DNA of 64,000 nucleotides from Syncephalis plumigaleata (Eukaryota > Zoopagomycota > Zoopagomycetes > Zoopagales > Piptocephalidaceae): contig JAIXMF010000002.1 in NCBI GenBank assembly GCA_025201365.1, positions 1,426,001 through 1,490,000 on the forward strand. Direction: 5' to 3'. The first letter of the stretch is position 1. Every line of letters begins with the position of its first letter. This document shows positions 48,459 to 60,792 of the stretch, piece after piece. Both the position numbers and the translations under genes were made by a program. The notes under the pieces were generated by a model, which did no database searches, was not told the DNA's origin, and was given only the letters and a program-made list of their open reading frames with translations.

Positions 48459-50311
48459 TTATACGGATAAGCATTTTGTTTCCAACATCGTATTCCGATC
48501 TATGACTAGTACTGAATCGTTTACTTGACCCTCGATAACATACTCGCTATTATCGCCTAGATCCATTTCAAATCGTCGACGTGGTTTATCCTCCTCGTCA
48601 TATTCATCATCCATATTATCATTATCACCATTACGATTGCTATTACTTGTACCCGGAAGCGTGTCCATTGAGTTTGCCGTCAATTGTAGTGTTACCTTGT
48701 CGGATATCGCATCGTAAGCAAGTACTATAGCCTCCTAATTAATAAAAGAAAATTGTTAATACGATACTATCACGAACAATCGATGTTAGCCTACCTTATA
48801 GGCAGATATCTCCGGTGTATATGCCTCTGACATTTCCAATTGCTTAAATTACATGCTGTCAATACTTATACCATACTAAATCTCATAGTAGACAGCTACC
48901 TTAAATGCCAATAGTTGACCCGGTTCAGGTAGACTAGTTAGAGCGGGTGCACTCTCATAATCTCGTTTAACATCATTGGATTTCACAGGTGTAGCCGTAT
49001 CTACTCGAGGTCTCTCCGGTTTATTAACCGGTGATTTATCGCTAATAGCCGAGTCGTCGATAATTGTCGTAAAGTTGTTCTCCAGCACTGGTTCCGTTCT
49101 ATACGTCCACCAGTCCTGATCCAATTTGTTCCGTGAAATTCCACCGCTGTTACTACAAGACGTGATGGTGACGCTACTGCATCTTCTTTGGTCGTTTGCT
49201 TATCGTCATTCACCTATAATTAATCATTATTAGTCATTACTTCTTTCTCTCTCTATATATACATAAAGGATAGTTACCGTCTTATTTGCTTTTGAAGCAT
49301 CAAATCGCATATGCGTTCTAACTGCACCTTGCATGGCTTTGGCAAAATGCTTCGGCTTATTCTTCACTGGTAGTGCATTTTGCTTAACAGGTTGAACTAC
49401 AGTCTGTTCTACGCTGGCTTCCGAGTGACGCGTATTTGCCTGTTCTTCCTTTACACTATGACTAACTGGCTGCTGTTGCGACGGTGTATTACCAGTTACT
49501 TCCGTGCCAAGTTGATGTCGTTGTCTGGCCAATTTCCTACGTAAATTACGACTTTTCGTGGCTCTCGATCCTTTACCCGGTGGAACAAATGCAGCAGCGT
49601 CGATTTCACTTTTCGTTTGTGATTCTGTTCTTGCTATAGGTAGTTTTGTTGGTTCATCATCGCTACTGCTACTGCTATCACTGGAACTATCCTCGCTACT
49701 AGTGTCAGCACTGTCACTTTCAGATGATTGTACTTCTTTCGTGCTAGATACTCTTGTACGTTTATGCTTTGATTCGTCACTACTACTGCTGCTACTACTG
49801 CTGTCGCTGCTATCACTATCACTACTACTCTCAGTATCACTTGGCGCCTTTCGCTTTCTTGTCTTATTTTTAGCTCTTTTGCATTTGTCGCTTAATATTC
49901 AGACAATAGATTTACTGGTTAATTAATCATATCTACATGGCAGCAGTAACTTACGTGTCAATAAATTGGATGATGTTAATGTTGATATATTGACTACTGT
50001 ATTGCTCTCGTCAAGTGAAATACTACGTAATACATGTCAGTCTATTGCAATAGTCTATACAACTATACCAACTGCCTACCGTACAATGTCATTATCACGT
50101 AGTAGTCCGTTAACTCGACCGTTGGGCAGCAATTGAAACCTTCTAGTTCTAGCTGCAATGCTTGATTGACGTGAATATTCAATTCCTGCTTAATATACCG
50201 CTCAAGCTGAGCAATCGATAGAATCTCTTGTCCTCGACTGCCATGCGTAGGTACTTCGAACCAGCAGCGTATAACAGGCAGGGGAGCCACTAGTTCCAAA
50301 CGGATACGCAT
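48459..50311 (-). CDS. Coilin
   Basis: Marker and scaffold of Cajal bodies, where spliceosomal snRNPs mature. The N-terminal self-association domain shows MRIRLELVAPLPVIRCWF and LELEGF followed, after restoring one T near 50128, by LLPNGRVNGLLRDNDIVR. The middle is a long Ser/Asp/Glu tract with basic KRKAP and RNLRRKLARQRHQLG clusters. The C-terminal atypical Tudor domain is clear: LPEPGQLLAFK, then LEMSEAYTPEISAYKEAIV and AYDAISDKVTLQL, then an acidic tail. About seven exons. The overlapping plus-strand Ser/Leu-rich frame at 49558-49926 is only the antisense of the Ser tract. Coilin is absent from common yeasts, so this is notable. Confidence 0.8.
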
Positions 50312-50500
50312 CGAGTATAACGTTGCAAAAACAAGAAGGAAAGAAAGAGCACAAAAAGAAAAGAGCAAATAAGACACGAAGTAAGAGTTAAAAAGCAATA
50401 CTTTTATTGTTAGGTGTCGTTTCGCGCGTATAATAATGAACCAGCAAACAGACGTGGAATCGAGGCTATAGCATCAGGATTCATCGTCGAACTCGTTGAT

Positions 50501-50722
50501 CTATTGCAGTAATTTACGTCCCATATCCAGGAAGAATGGTGCTATAACGAAATCGTGCTCATCAGCTTAATCGTATGTTTATTAACCGTTTTAATATTGC
50601 TTCTACTTACCAACACGAAGTATAGCTACAGTAAATAGGAATGACGATATCGTACGCTTTGTATTGCGTCGATTAAGTGCCTTTTCTTCTTCCGTTGGCT
50701 TTGGTAATTGAAAGCTGAACAT
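50501..50722 (-). CDS. Tom5-like mitochondrial import peptide
   Basis: Two exons (50611-50722 and 50501-50541) around a 69 bp intron encode about 50 residues: a charged N-terminus (PTEEEKALNRRNTKR), one hydrophobic helix (SSFLFTVAILRVAPFFL) and a short basic end (GRKLL). Size, single tail-anchor-like helix and the LRVAPF pattern recall Tom5, a small subunit of the outer-membrane translocase. Such tiny proteins are hard to prove by eye. The gene sits between coilin and RAD23, all on the minus strand. Confidence 0.5.
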
Positions 50723-50995
50723 ATTGTTGCTATTGAAGTGTTAAGAAAGGAATAAAAATGCGTAACTTTTTCTGTAGTAGTAGCAGTTCAAACAAATGAA
50801 AATAAAAAAGAAAGTGAGGGAATACACATTTTATTGTCACTTGAAATACAAGACTATGATGACATGTTATTATTACATTATCATGATCATCTAACAAACA
50901 TAATCTTTATTCATTTCAGTTAATTCAACGGCTATTAACTTGTAGGGAATGGAGAAAAGAAAGAACTGTCCGAAAAGCAATAGTGACAAATCTTC

Positions 50996-52363
50996 TTAAT
51001 CTTGCATGCTATCGAATAAAAAGTTAGCGGCCAATTCTTCATTCTTGTCGCATGCTAGATAAGCTTCGACTGCTTGTGCTCGATCAAATCCCATGGCAAC
51101 TAGTCGATCGATGGCCTCCTTCTCCTCTTCGGTAATGTCGATATAGTGGATATTAGGTAGACCGGCTACACCCTCGGCACCTGATGCACCCTCTGCATTT
51201 CCTTCACCGTCATCGCCTTCTAATAGCATTTGCATAAATTCCTGTTGATTCTCCTCAATTAACTAGGCATTATTGTTGTCAGTATCAATTAATACTACTA
51301 CTACTAGGATCATATATATATATATATATAGTTACCTCCATAAGTCGTGGATTTGCTTGAGCTAATTGTTGCAGTAATGGTTGAAGTAGTTCCGGATTAT
51401 TATGTACCGTTTGACGAAGACGTTGGAAATGGGGATTCGATTGTAGAAAGGCAATGTTACTCATATCTCCACCGGCACCACCATGTATGTCATGCTGATC
51501 ATCTTCACTCTCCATGGATGTTGTCATATTAGGAGCAGATGATCCAGACACTTCTAATCCCTCAGGAATACCCTATAATCATCATGAATGTCATTAATTA
51601 TTAACATCTAGTTGTTTACAAACGACTTACTGTCATCAAATATTCTACAGCACGATCGGGATTATTGAAACTAGCACGCATCGCACTAATCACTTGTTCT
51701 CGTGGGAATCCCATTTCCATCATATTTTGAACGGCTTGTTCAAAATGCTCTCCCGTTACTAGTAATAATTGTAAGTATTTATACTATTATTTAATAGTAT
51801 AGCTCAACTACTCACCCAATGCTTCACTGGCAGAAAGAGCGGAAACGCCGGTTGCTGCTTGGCTTGCATCACTTGATGTCTGAGCAGCAGCAGCAGCAGT
51901 AGGAGTAGGAGTACCACTTGGTTTTGCACTTGTTTCCGCTGTAGTAGTAGTAGTAGTAGTAGTAGTTTTTGGAGTAGCAGCAGTAGTTGCCTTAGAAGTG
52001 CTAGCACTAGCAGCAGTAGGTGCAGCCTTAGTGACCATCACCACAATAAAACCGTTCTCCTTAATGTCATAGCTAGCCACCGTTTTATCGTCAACCAATA
52101 TTTTGCCTACAACATAGTTGTAATACAATGTATATCAAAACAATAGTCTAGAGTATCCTACCGGAATAGATAAGCTTCTGACTTGACTCGGCAATATTAC
52201 GTTCCTCGTTGATCTTACGCTTAACATCGAGGATCTATTCATTCCCGCATATTTATATATCATAATATGTGAATAAAATACTGATCAGCTTGCTTACCGT
52301 ATCTTCAGGAGCTACTTCTAGCTGGAATTGCTCTTGTTGCAACGTCTTGAATGTTAGCTTCAT
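50996..52363 (-). CDS. RAD23: RAD23 ubiquitin receptor
   Basis: Shuttles ubiquitylated proteins to the proteasome and stabilises the Rad4/XPC damage sensor. Domains in order: UBL (MKLTFKTLQQEQFQLEV to GFIVVMV), a Thr/Ala-rich linker, UBA1 (NMMEMGFPREQVISAMRAS), the XPC-binding region (LRQTVHNNPELLQPLLQQLA, QEFMQMLLEG) and UBA2 (AIDRLVAMGFDRAQAVEAYL) ending FLFDSMQD. This is the complete RAD23 plan, about 380 residues. Five or so short introns; start at the ATG that opens the UBL. The linker carries repeated ACT and AGC codons. Confidence 0.95.
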
Positions 52364-53348
52364 AGTAATGACTATCGATACTGGACAAATACTACACGTA
52401 GTAGGGTGGACTATGGTTGTTATTATGAAAAAAGAAAAGTGCTAGCGAGTTGCAACAAACACACGTAAGTCAAATATGAATTTTTCTTTATTTTCAATAG
52501 AATGTTAAGGGTGTGATCCACAATGACGTGGATTAACTCTATGACTCGTATGCCTAGTACACAGACACGCTCTCTCTCTTTATTGATAATGAATAAATCA
52601 TATAGAGTATTTCCATCATCTAATATCATGTTCATGCATATAGATTAATTCATTATATACGCTTCAGTATTCATTTGTAAGTATACTTTGAATTATACTG
52701 CATAAAAAGTACTACTACAGTTATTACAACGACTATCAATTGGAGTGCAATATCAACATTGATGTCATAGTGTCATCATTATCCCCGAATGGATGTGGCC
52801 TGTATGTATGTATGTATGAATGAATGAATGTATATCTTCTATATATGTGTATTTGTACGTGTGTACGTGTGCGTGAATGTGAATGAGTGAGTGAGTGAGT
52901 GAGTGCGTGAGTGTCTACGTGCATGTATATGCAGACGACGTCGTAGACATGTGTGCAGTTGTGTATGCGTGTCTAAACAAGACTTTCCTTATATTATACA
53001 CTGCAACCAGCTCTAGTTTCTAGTTTTTTCCTTCCTTTCCTTCTTTTCCTCGGTGGTCATCCTTGAACATTCAAGCTTAATCTGCGTCTTTACTCGTCAT
53101 CCAGTAGTTATTATTTACTATCTCGCAACCTTATAAGCCAGTTGCCACCGAGTAGACGACAATACCTCTAGGGTGGCAGGCTATATAGTAGTCATTTAAC
53201 TTTTTTAACTTTGTGTCGTCTATCACTTTATCACTTATCACTCTTATATTCTCCTTGCTTCTTTCTTTTCGTTCTTTCTCATTTTTCTTTCCTTTCCTCC
53301 TTCTCATCCTGTCTGTAAAATACATACACGACCAGCTACTATGCCAAT
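52364..53348. repeat. Spacer with TATG, GAAT and GAGT microsatellites
   Basis: TGTATGTATGTATGAATGAATGAATG at about 52801-52829, GT/ACGTGTG and (GAGT)n at 52852-52905. The remaining sequence holds a pyrimidine-rich leader (53240-53300) for the kinase gene. No gene supported. Confidence 0.7.
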
Positions 53349-54977
53349 ATGAAACCGAGAAAGGGTGGCATGACATTGCCTTTAGGCGCAATGCCTGAAC
53401 TATCCGCGACCGCTACACCGTTTGCAAACTTTTCTAAATTTGTGTAAGTAACAATAAACGATGGTTACTTTATTCATGACCGTGCAATCTAACAGTACGA
53501 CATGAATCGTAACTTGCCTCCCTTCCCGTCGTGTATGCAATAGAGATCCTTCGGGTAAATTAAGTTTTGATGGAAAAGCCGTGCTTCACGCACAAGGCGT
53601 CGATTTTAGCAGCGGTCGAAGTTACAAAATTAACATGGACGAGCTGCTGCTTATGGAGGATCTCGGGGCCGGTCAATATGGTGTTGTTAAAAAGGTGTTC
53701 CACCGACCCACCAATGTTGTCATGGCCATGAAGGAGACACGCCTCGAACTGGACCAGAATAGACTTAATCAGATATTGATGGAACTCGATGTATTACATA
53801 AATCACACTCGCCTGTCATTGTCGAGTTTTATGGCGCATTCTTCATTGAGAGTTGTGTCTATTATTGCATGGAGTACATGGATGCAGGCTCACTCGATCG
53901 TCTCTATCCTATTGGAGTGGATGATGACGTGTTAGCACAAATTGCAAAATCAGTAAGTGTTATCGATGTGTGTGTGTGTGTATATAGAAGCACTCTAGGA
54001 GAGAGCAGTATACAACATGAACAAGGCTCAACTAGAGTGGATAGCGGAGAAAGATGCCACTATACATTCGTTTATTTCTTTTTCTTCCCGAATCGTGTTA
54101 TTGATACAAGCTATTATTTATTATTAGATGGTATTGGGATTAAAATTCCTTAAAGATGAACTATCAATTATACATCGAGGTAATTACTATTTACTATTAT
54201 TACTAGTGATAAATAATGCATCTTTATACTAAGCTATCTATCTATCTATCTATCTATTTATATTGACACTATTCTAGATGTGAAACCCACCAATGTCCTA
54301 GCCAATACAAAAGGCGAGGTCAAGTTATGTGATTTCGGTGTATCAGGTCAACTGGTGCAATCACTCGCTAAAACGCATATTGGTTGTCATAGTTATATGG
54401 CGGTAAGTAAACCATTTATATATATATAGTCAGCAATTGATATTGACATATTGCCATTCTATAGCCTGAACGCATATCATCACCGGAAGCGGTTACGTAC
54501 ACGGCATCATCGGATGTATGGTCACTTGGTGTATCATTACTGGAGATTGCACTAGGCGAGTATCCCTTCCCGGTGGGTAATGTTTATCTGCAATTACAAT
54601 CTATTGTAACGGGAGAGACTCGTGAAATACCCGAGAAATACTCGGATGAAGCACGTAGTTTCCTAGAAGCTTGGTAAGTGATCATTGCACCATCATACTA
54701 TTGATGTATACATCTAGCTAATTCCTTTACCATTAGTCTTAAGAAGGATGCTGAAGAACGACCAACCTACGCTGAACTATTGGTAAGTAATTGATTATAT
54801 TTAGTTAATAATATAAGCTAATAAAACATCTATACACAGGAACATCCATACCTGAGTAAATACGAAGAAGATGAAGTTGATATGCGTGGTTGGGCGGAGA
54901 AGGCCTACCAAGCAAGATTGGAACGAGAAAAGAAAGATACAACAGCAGCAACAACGACAACAACAACTGCGGTGTAG
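53349..54977 (+). CDS. MAP kinase kinase, Pbs2/Wis1 type
   Basis: Dual-specificity kinase that phosphorylates a Hog1/p38-like MAPK in the stress (osmotic) cascade. Visible: glycine loop [16 protein letters not shown]-type Lys in VMAMKET, HRDVKPTN (catalytic loop), KLCDFGVSG (Mg loop) and the activation segment [18 protein letters not shown], with the Ser and Thr at the spacing of yeast Pbs2. The APE-following region and [21 protein letters not shown] complete the fold. Several introns, the largest about 170 bp (from 53954). The N-terminus is short compared with Pbs2, which has a long docking region, so upstream exons may be missing. The C-terminal tail is a Thr run. Confidence 0.9.
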
Positions 54978-55324
54978 CTTCTCCTTTCTCTTCTCTTCTC
55001 TACTCTTCTCTACTCTTATTCCTAGACTATTACTATTCTATATTATATTATCATTACCATTATCATCACTATGATGTGGTAGTAGCAGTAGCCGTAGTAG
55101 TAATAGTTATTAGTAGTTATTAGTTAGTTAGTAACGCTGATCTCACTTTTTTTGGTAGTTTCTTTTCGACTTCAATGCATACGATTCCATCATGATTTCT
55201 ATTATATAAAGTAAAGCACATCGCAATTGCTAAAGAGATAAAGGGAGAGTGTAGAACGCGAATGTTCATGTTGTGTCAATTCACTTTATTATTATCATTA
55301 TTAGCATGGTTCATATGTTATCAT
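54978..55324. other. Convergent 3' spacer
   Basis: CTTCTC and TAGTAG repeats after the kinase stop, then AT-rich DNA up to the end of Snu114. No gene. Confidence 0.6.
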
Positions 55325-58300
55325 TTAGAGTGATTGCTGGGCCATTTGCAATAAAAGTGGATCATCAAAGAACTTGTTAGGCTCACATCTTCACTTAGAC
55401 CCTATTTATCATATACATATACATATATACATATATAAGTATCAATTCATACTAGACTACAGATATATTTACCTTTCTACGACGTGTTTTCAACATGAAA
55501 TCACGTGCCAAATGTGGAGCTGGACTAGGTTCTAATGGACGTAATACAATTGATTTATCTAATGGATCACCCGGCACCACCTAATAACAAAATATAATAC
55601 ATTCAGTAACTAGTTATCATGTTTAGTTGACCATACACTAATAGCTTACCTGCCAATGATCGAATAATTGTTGAGAAAACGCTTGACCTTGCGTGTGGGT
55701 ACGTAGATCCGTTTCAAATCCATTAGCATCAATGACTGGAATATACGCTTTCACCGTGTAGAGCGGTGATCCAGCCTTTGGAATATCCTGAGTAACATGA
55801 CCACTATGATAGTATTCGTCGTATGAGTGAGTATACCTTTCTATAGTTACCGTAACTCGTATTCAATCGCTTACCGTCGACGTGCCAATACAGTGTACAC
55901 GGCCGATACACAATCAGCAGGTGCTTGTATTTCCACATAGTACACCGGCTCCATTAAACGTGGTGCAGCCTAATAAGTAAAGGTTATTATAGTAATAACA
56001 ATAATAGTAATATATCGTGTCTTACAGTTAAGAATGCCGAATAACATACACGACGTGCAGTAGGAATAATCTGACCACCACCACGATAGATGGGCTCTTG
56101 TGCAATGGTAGCATCGAGTATCTTGAATTTAACATTACGAATAGCTATGGTCATACATGTCATTAGTAACATCAATAATAAATAATCAATATGACAACTT
56201 GAATGCATTACTCACGCTCTTCACATAATGGTCCTTCTCGTGCAGCCCATTGGAATCCTTGTTTAATAGATTCCTTTACAGATCCTAGTAGTTTCTTATC
56301 AACCTAATAGATAAATGTATTATATTATTGACTGTTCATCATCTTTATATTTACTAGTATATTACCTCTGATGGTAATGTATCATCACTTAGAATGTTGG
56401 GACCATCTACTTCAGGACCGAATGTCCATATAGAACGTGATGCTAATAGATCCCATTGATATTTCTGTTCAAAGAATTGGCCTAATGTTTTGGCTGGCCA
56501 ATCTATCTTTACTCGTCCTTGTTCGATATCCTCGGCAATACCTTTCTCTAATGGTTCTGCGTTATCGTAATCTTATTTCTAGTGTTGTTATTATTGTTGT
56601 TAACTCATTTGGTTTCTTATATTGAATGAGTATTTACTTACTTTTTGTTCGGTGTTTCAGCGTAACATTTTAGTGCTGATGTCTCCACTACCGTTTCACA
56701 GAATCTGACTACAGGATCGGCTACTTTTACTTCAATTTCCGAGTACATTCGTCGTAAATCATGCATAATACAGTCGAGATACATCTCACCCGTGCCTAAA
56801 ATCACATGTTCACCTGATTCTTCCACCTATTTAATATATATATGAACATATACATGATTAGTATTACTATTGCTAGTATTCATAGATGATGATAGATTAC
56901 CTTTGTCTTTACCATCGGGTAGGATTTGTTAATCTTTCGTAGTCCATCAAGCATCTTGGGTAATTCAGATGGATTTACCGGTTCAATGGCAATCTTTAGT
57001 ACAGGTGTCGTGGCAAATGATAATGGTCGACATATGTAGACTTCATCCTTCTCGGGCGATAGATCGGTTAATGTGGCAGTCTTTGAGATGACATCATCAA
57101 TACCACCGATTAATATCCAACTGCCTGCTGTTGCTGTCTCTACTGAAATACGATAACTAAAAAGTGATAAAAGCATTAGAGATGAAGGAATACAAGTATG
57201 TACATATATAAGTGTTACACTTACCGTGACTCATAGATCCATAGAGTGGATACATTCTTTAATGCCATATCCTCTTGATCATCAGGTGAGAATGCCTCAC
57301 CCAGTACGGCAATACGTTGACCGGCATGTATCGTGCCACTTAGTACACGACCGAATGCATCGAATCCAGAGGCATCATCACGAGCGTATAATTTGGCCAC
57401 TTGAACCATAAGAGGACCTTGAGCATCACATGTCTTCATAGCTGTAGCAACAGATGTATCCATTGGACCTGTGTAAATACGTTCAATCTAGCATACATGC
57501 ATACATGTAATTAGCATATGTAACAATCACTTAATAGTACTTACCAATGCAGGTGCATTCTCTACAGGTGATGGAATATGCTGCACACACATATCAACGA
57601 ATCCGGTGGGTGGACCAAAGAATTGACGCATTACCAATGGTAGTAATTCCTTAACATTCATTGTTAGTTGCTGCGCCTTCAATTGTATACCAAGGGATTT
57701 TAACGTCTTTTTAAGCTTCTCCGGCTGTTCTCCCACTACTTGACCGTAGATCTTGAAGAGTGGCTCGAGAATGAAATGAACAAATGATCGTTTAGCACCA
57801 CTCTCAAGTGGTTTACGCGAGAATGAGCGTTTCTCCGAGTTGAAATAGATGTCACCCCATAAACGACGAGCAAAATCATCTACAACCATTGTACTAGCTA
57901 TATATCATATCCATTATATTAGTATTATTTATATATATATATATATATATATAGTAACATATAGATATATAGACATACCATACATATCGGCATACATCTT
58001 AGCGAATGAAGTAAGCGAGAAACACCAATCCATCTGACTGGCAGCAAAGCATACATTGCCCTTTTCCGGTGATAATCGTAGATCTGAATCAGATGGAGCA
58101 CATGATCTAATGGTCATACTTAAATCAATACATCTACTAAGTAACTAATCGTGTATTAACACTCACCTTATTACAGTATTCACTTCTTCAATGACATGTC
58201 GTAATTTAAAGTAGGCATCATTGGGCGGTAATTTCAACTCGAGGATTAATCGATCCACCTTATTCACCACTAATGTCATGGTAATATTTCCTTGACTAGA

Positions 58301-59436
58301 TGCTTAATAATCAACTCAGTATGAGCCATTACCTATATAATAGTAGTAGATAATATACATAAGATACTAATAATGACTATAGATATTCATTAATGTATAA
58401 TTACCCCTTCCATTGCATCTACAATCAATACGGCACCATCGGATAATCTTAATGCAGCTGATACTTCATCCGAGAAATTAACATGTCCTATTATTGTAAT
58501 GTCCACATTAATCACATTGTAACAAGCTTGCATGTATATATGTATTAATAATACCTGGAGTATCCATCATGTTGAACAAGTAAGATTTCCCTTTAGCATT
58601 GGGTAGGATTAATGACATGGGCATGGATTTAATACCAATACCACGTCCTCGTTCCAATGGATGTGTATCCGTATATCGTTTCTATAAGATGTTAATGGTT
58701 ATTATCTATGTCTACTAGAGTAGAATCATATTAAATAGCTTAACTGACCTGTTTGTCTAATTTACGTGGTATATCATGTGTCTCTGCAATTAACATGTCC
58801 ATAAAGGTTGATTTGCCATGGTGTAGATGACCAACAATGGCGATATTACGCGCTAATTCAGGATGTTGTGTCATTTCAGCCAGATATCTAATGAGTATAT
58901 ATGTAAATATATGAGGATAAGTAGCTATATAGCATCACCATACGATACACTTACTCTTTACGATACGTAGTTGCTGGCAAGTCTTTCTCGGCCAGTGTAA
59001 ACGACTTGACCTTCTGCGGCTGTACAATAGGTTCGGATAATAGTTGCGTATCTTCCTCTTGTACGAGTGTCTCAACACCTTCTCCGTAGACTTCCTCCGC
59101 AGTAGGATAGTACTTTTTATCCTCGTGTAATACCACTTGGTTAGTTGGTACATCTATATATCAATAATGATAATAATAATAGGAAAGAATAAAGCAAGTC
59201 AGTTATGTGGATATATGCTTACAAGCACTCGCCTCACTATTACCTTCCATACGAACGAGTGCAGAGGTTGATCGCTCTTCCACTTCCAGTTCCTCTACTT
59301 GTTCAGCATCTGCCATTTCATAATCAGTATCCATTCGGATCCCTGAGGCAGTGATGCCATTCTCCTCCTCTTCATCGGAACTAGGAAGTTCTGGTCCCAA
59401 ATAGTTGCCAAATTCATCATAGAGTGAGTCATCCAT
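55325..59436 (-). CDS. SNU114: U5 snRNP GTPase Snu114/EFTUD2
   Basis: EF-2-like GTPase of the U5 snRNP that controls spliceosome activation and disassembly. An acidic N-terminus ([16 protein letters not shown]) precedes the G domain: GHLHHGKST (P loop), [11 protein letters not shown] (G3) and NKVDRL (G4). Later EF-2-type domains show LQLPLG-like and [16 protein letters not shown] (domain III/IV) and [16 protein letters not shown] at the C-terminus, as in EFTUD2. The last exon needs one A restored near 55373 to keep SEDVSLNKFFDD in frame. Well over fifteen exons. Full length is expected to be about 970 residues, usual for the family. Confidence 0.93.
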
Positions 59437-59905
59437 CGTAGTATAAAGCAAGATCAATCACTGTAGTAACAAAGAGATACTATACTATATACGAAGGAAT
59501 CAATAGAGCGAGAGAGCAAGAGAGAATACAACAATCGTAAACGACGTGTGTTATTATTGCTGTTGTTGTTATTCAATGAAACACGACTAGGCAATAATCG
59601 ATATTCATATGCTATATAACATCATTCCTCATTACTATTTTTACAAGTTTTTATTTGAAACTGTCATTATTTTATTGATCATGCTAATATCGGAATCTAC
59701 CGTGTTGTATTTATCCATTGAAGGAGAAGAAATCATACTCGCTCTGTCACTCACTGTAGTTAACTAACCCAACTTGCACTAATACGCACAATTGCTTCCT
59801 CCTTTTTCCTTTAAATCTCTCGCTCTCTTTATTTGTTCACTACTGCATTGAATTGTCTTTGCACTTTTGCCTCTTTCCTTGATTAACCAAACACTGATTC
59901 ATACC
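59437..59905. other. Divergent promoter region, Snu114/Cox9
   Basis: GAGCGAGAGAGCAAGAG purine patch, (TTG)n near 59560 and a pyrimidine-rich leader before the small gene. The in-frame open stretch before 59906 begins with TTG, so the first ATG is preferred. Confidence 0.5.
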
Positions 59906-60079
59906 ATGACTGCAGGTCCTCGTATTGTTGGCGGGTTTAAGCGTGGCGCGTTGCGTGATATTGCCATTGCTATGGCACTAGGTCTAGTGGCTGGTGGTGC
60001 CTATAAATACGGCTATCATCATCCTTCTGTTATGCGTCGTCAAGAATTCTACGATAAACTTCGTGCTGCAAAGGAATAG
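59906..60079 (+). CDS. Cytochrome c oxidase subunit VIIa (Cox9-like)
   Basis: Small inner-membrane subunit of respiratory complex IV. The 57-residue product has a short matrix-side start (MTAGPRIVGGFKRGAL), one TM helix (IAIAMALGLVAGGAYKYGYH) and the family-typical end HPSVMRRQEFYDKLRAAKE, close to yeast Cox9 in length and pattern (AxWYGYHxPxVxxRxxFYxKLxxxK). Single exon. The name rests on this pattern alone; a related short subunit is the main alternative. Confidence 0.7.
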   Translation: MTAGPRIVGGFKRGALRDIAIAMALGLVAGGAYKYGYHHPSVMRRQEFYDKLRAAKE

Positions 60080-60792
60080 AATCATCGATATAGTAGTCTA
60101 GTAGTTGACCGATAGTTCGAGTATTATTCGTGGTAGTGTTTCAACGTCTACGTATAGAATAAGGGTTATTGTACGATTGAATCTATGGACGCGTGTTTGT
60201 TATTAGTTACTATGTAGCCAGTGCAGCAACAAACAAGATATATCTCACTACTTTCTAGTTCAATCTATTATACGCAAATTCATATACGATAACAACATCT
60301 ACTACGGCACAATTATTCGTTCGTTCATTCGATCTATTACCTTTCCTATATCTCTTCCTATATTCGATATCTATGCTCACCTGTAATGGACGCATAAATA
60401 AACATTATTCCACTAGCTAATTATTACTATGTTATTACTATGTTATTTCATTTAAATCAAGTACAATAATATGTATTAATTAGCTGTTTAAGCAGTATTG
60501 AGTATATCCTTTATCTTGTATCCTACTTCAATCCATGTATTGAAATAACATCTAGTAATTGTTAGAGCCATCAAAGATTCTTTCCTCTATGAAGAGTAAC
60601 AACGATGTTATACTACAATCATTTTCGCTCTTGTAAAACTCGATTAATTTTTGTAGTTTAATTTTCATCATGATCAAATAAAATCACACACACATGCACA
60701 CACGCATATATGCATTCTCTCTCTCCTTGCACAATTTGCTTTTTTTTTAATTAGATCGTCCACTTACTTTTTTCTTAGTCTACTTTGTCATC
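60080..60792. other. Spacer upstream of RAT1
   Basis: AT-rich, with a CACACACATGCACACACGCATATATGC tract at 60684-60712 and a T-rich leader. No gene seen. Confidence 0.6.

Noticed and set aside
49558-49926. Plus-strand Leu/Ser-rich frame resembling a membrane protein
   Set aside because: It is the antisense of coilin's Ser/Asp codon tract; the minus-strand reading has clear domains.
51804-52007. Leu-rich frame overlapping RAD23
   Set aside because: Frame-shadow of the Thr/Ala linker of RAD23, made of AGC/AGT repeats.
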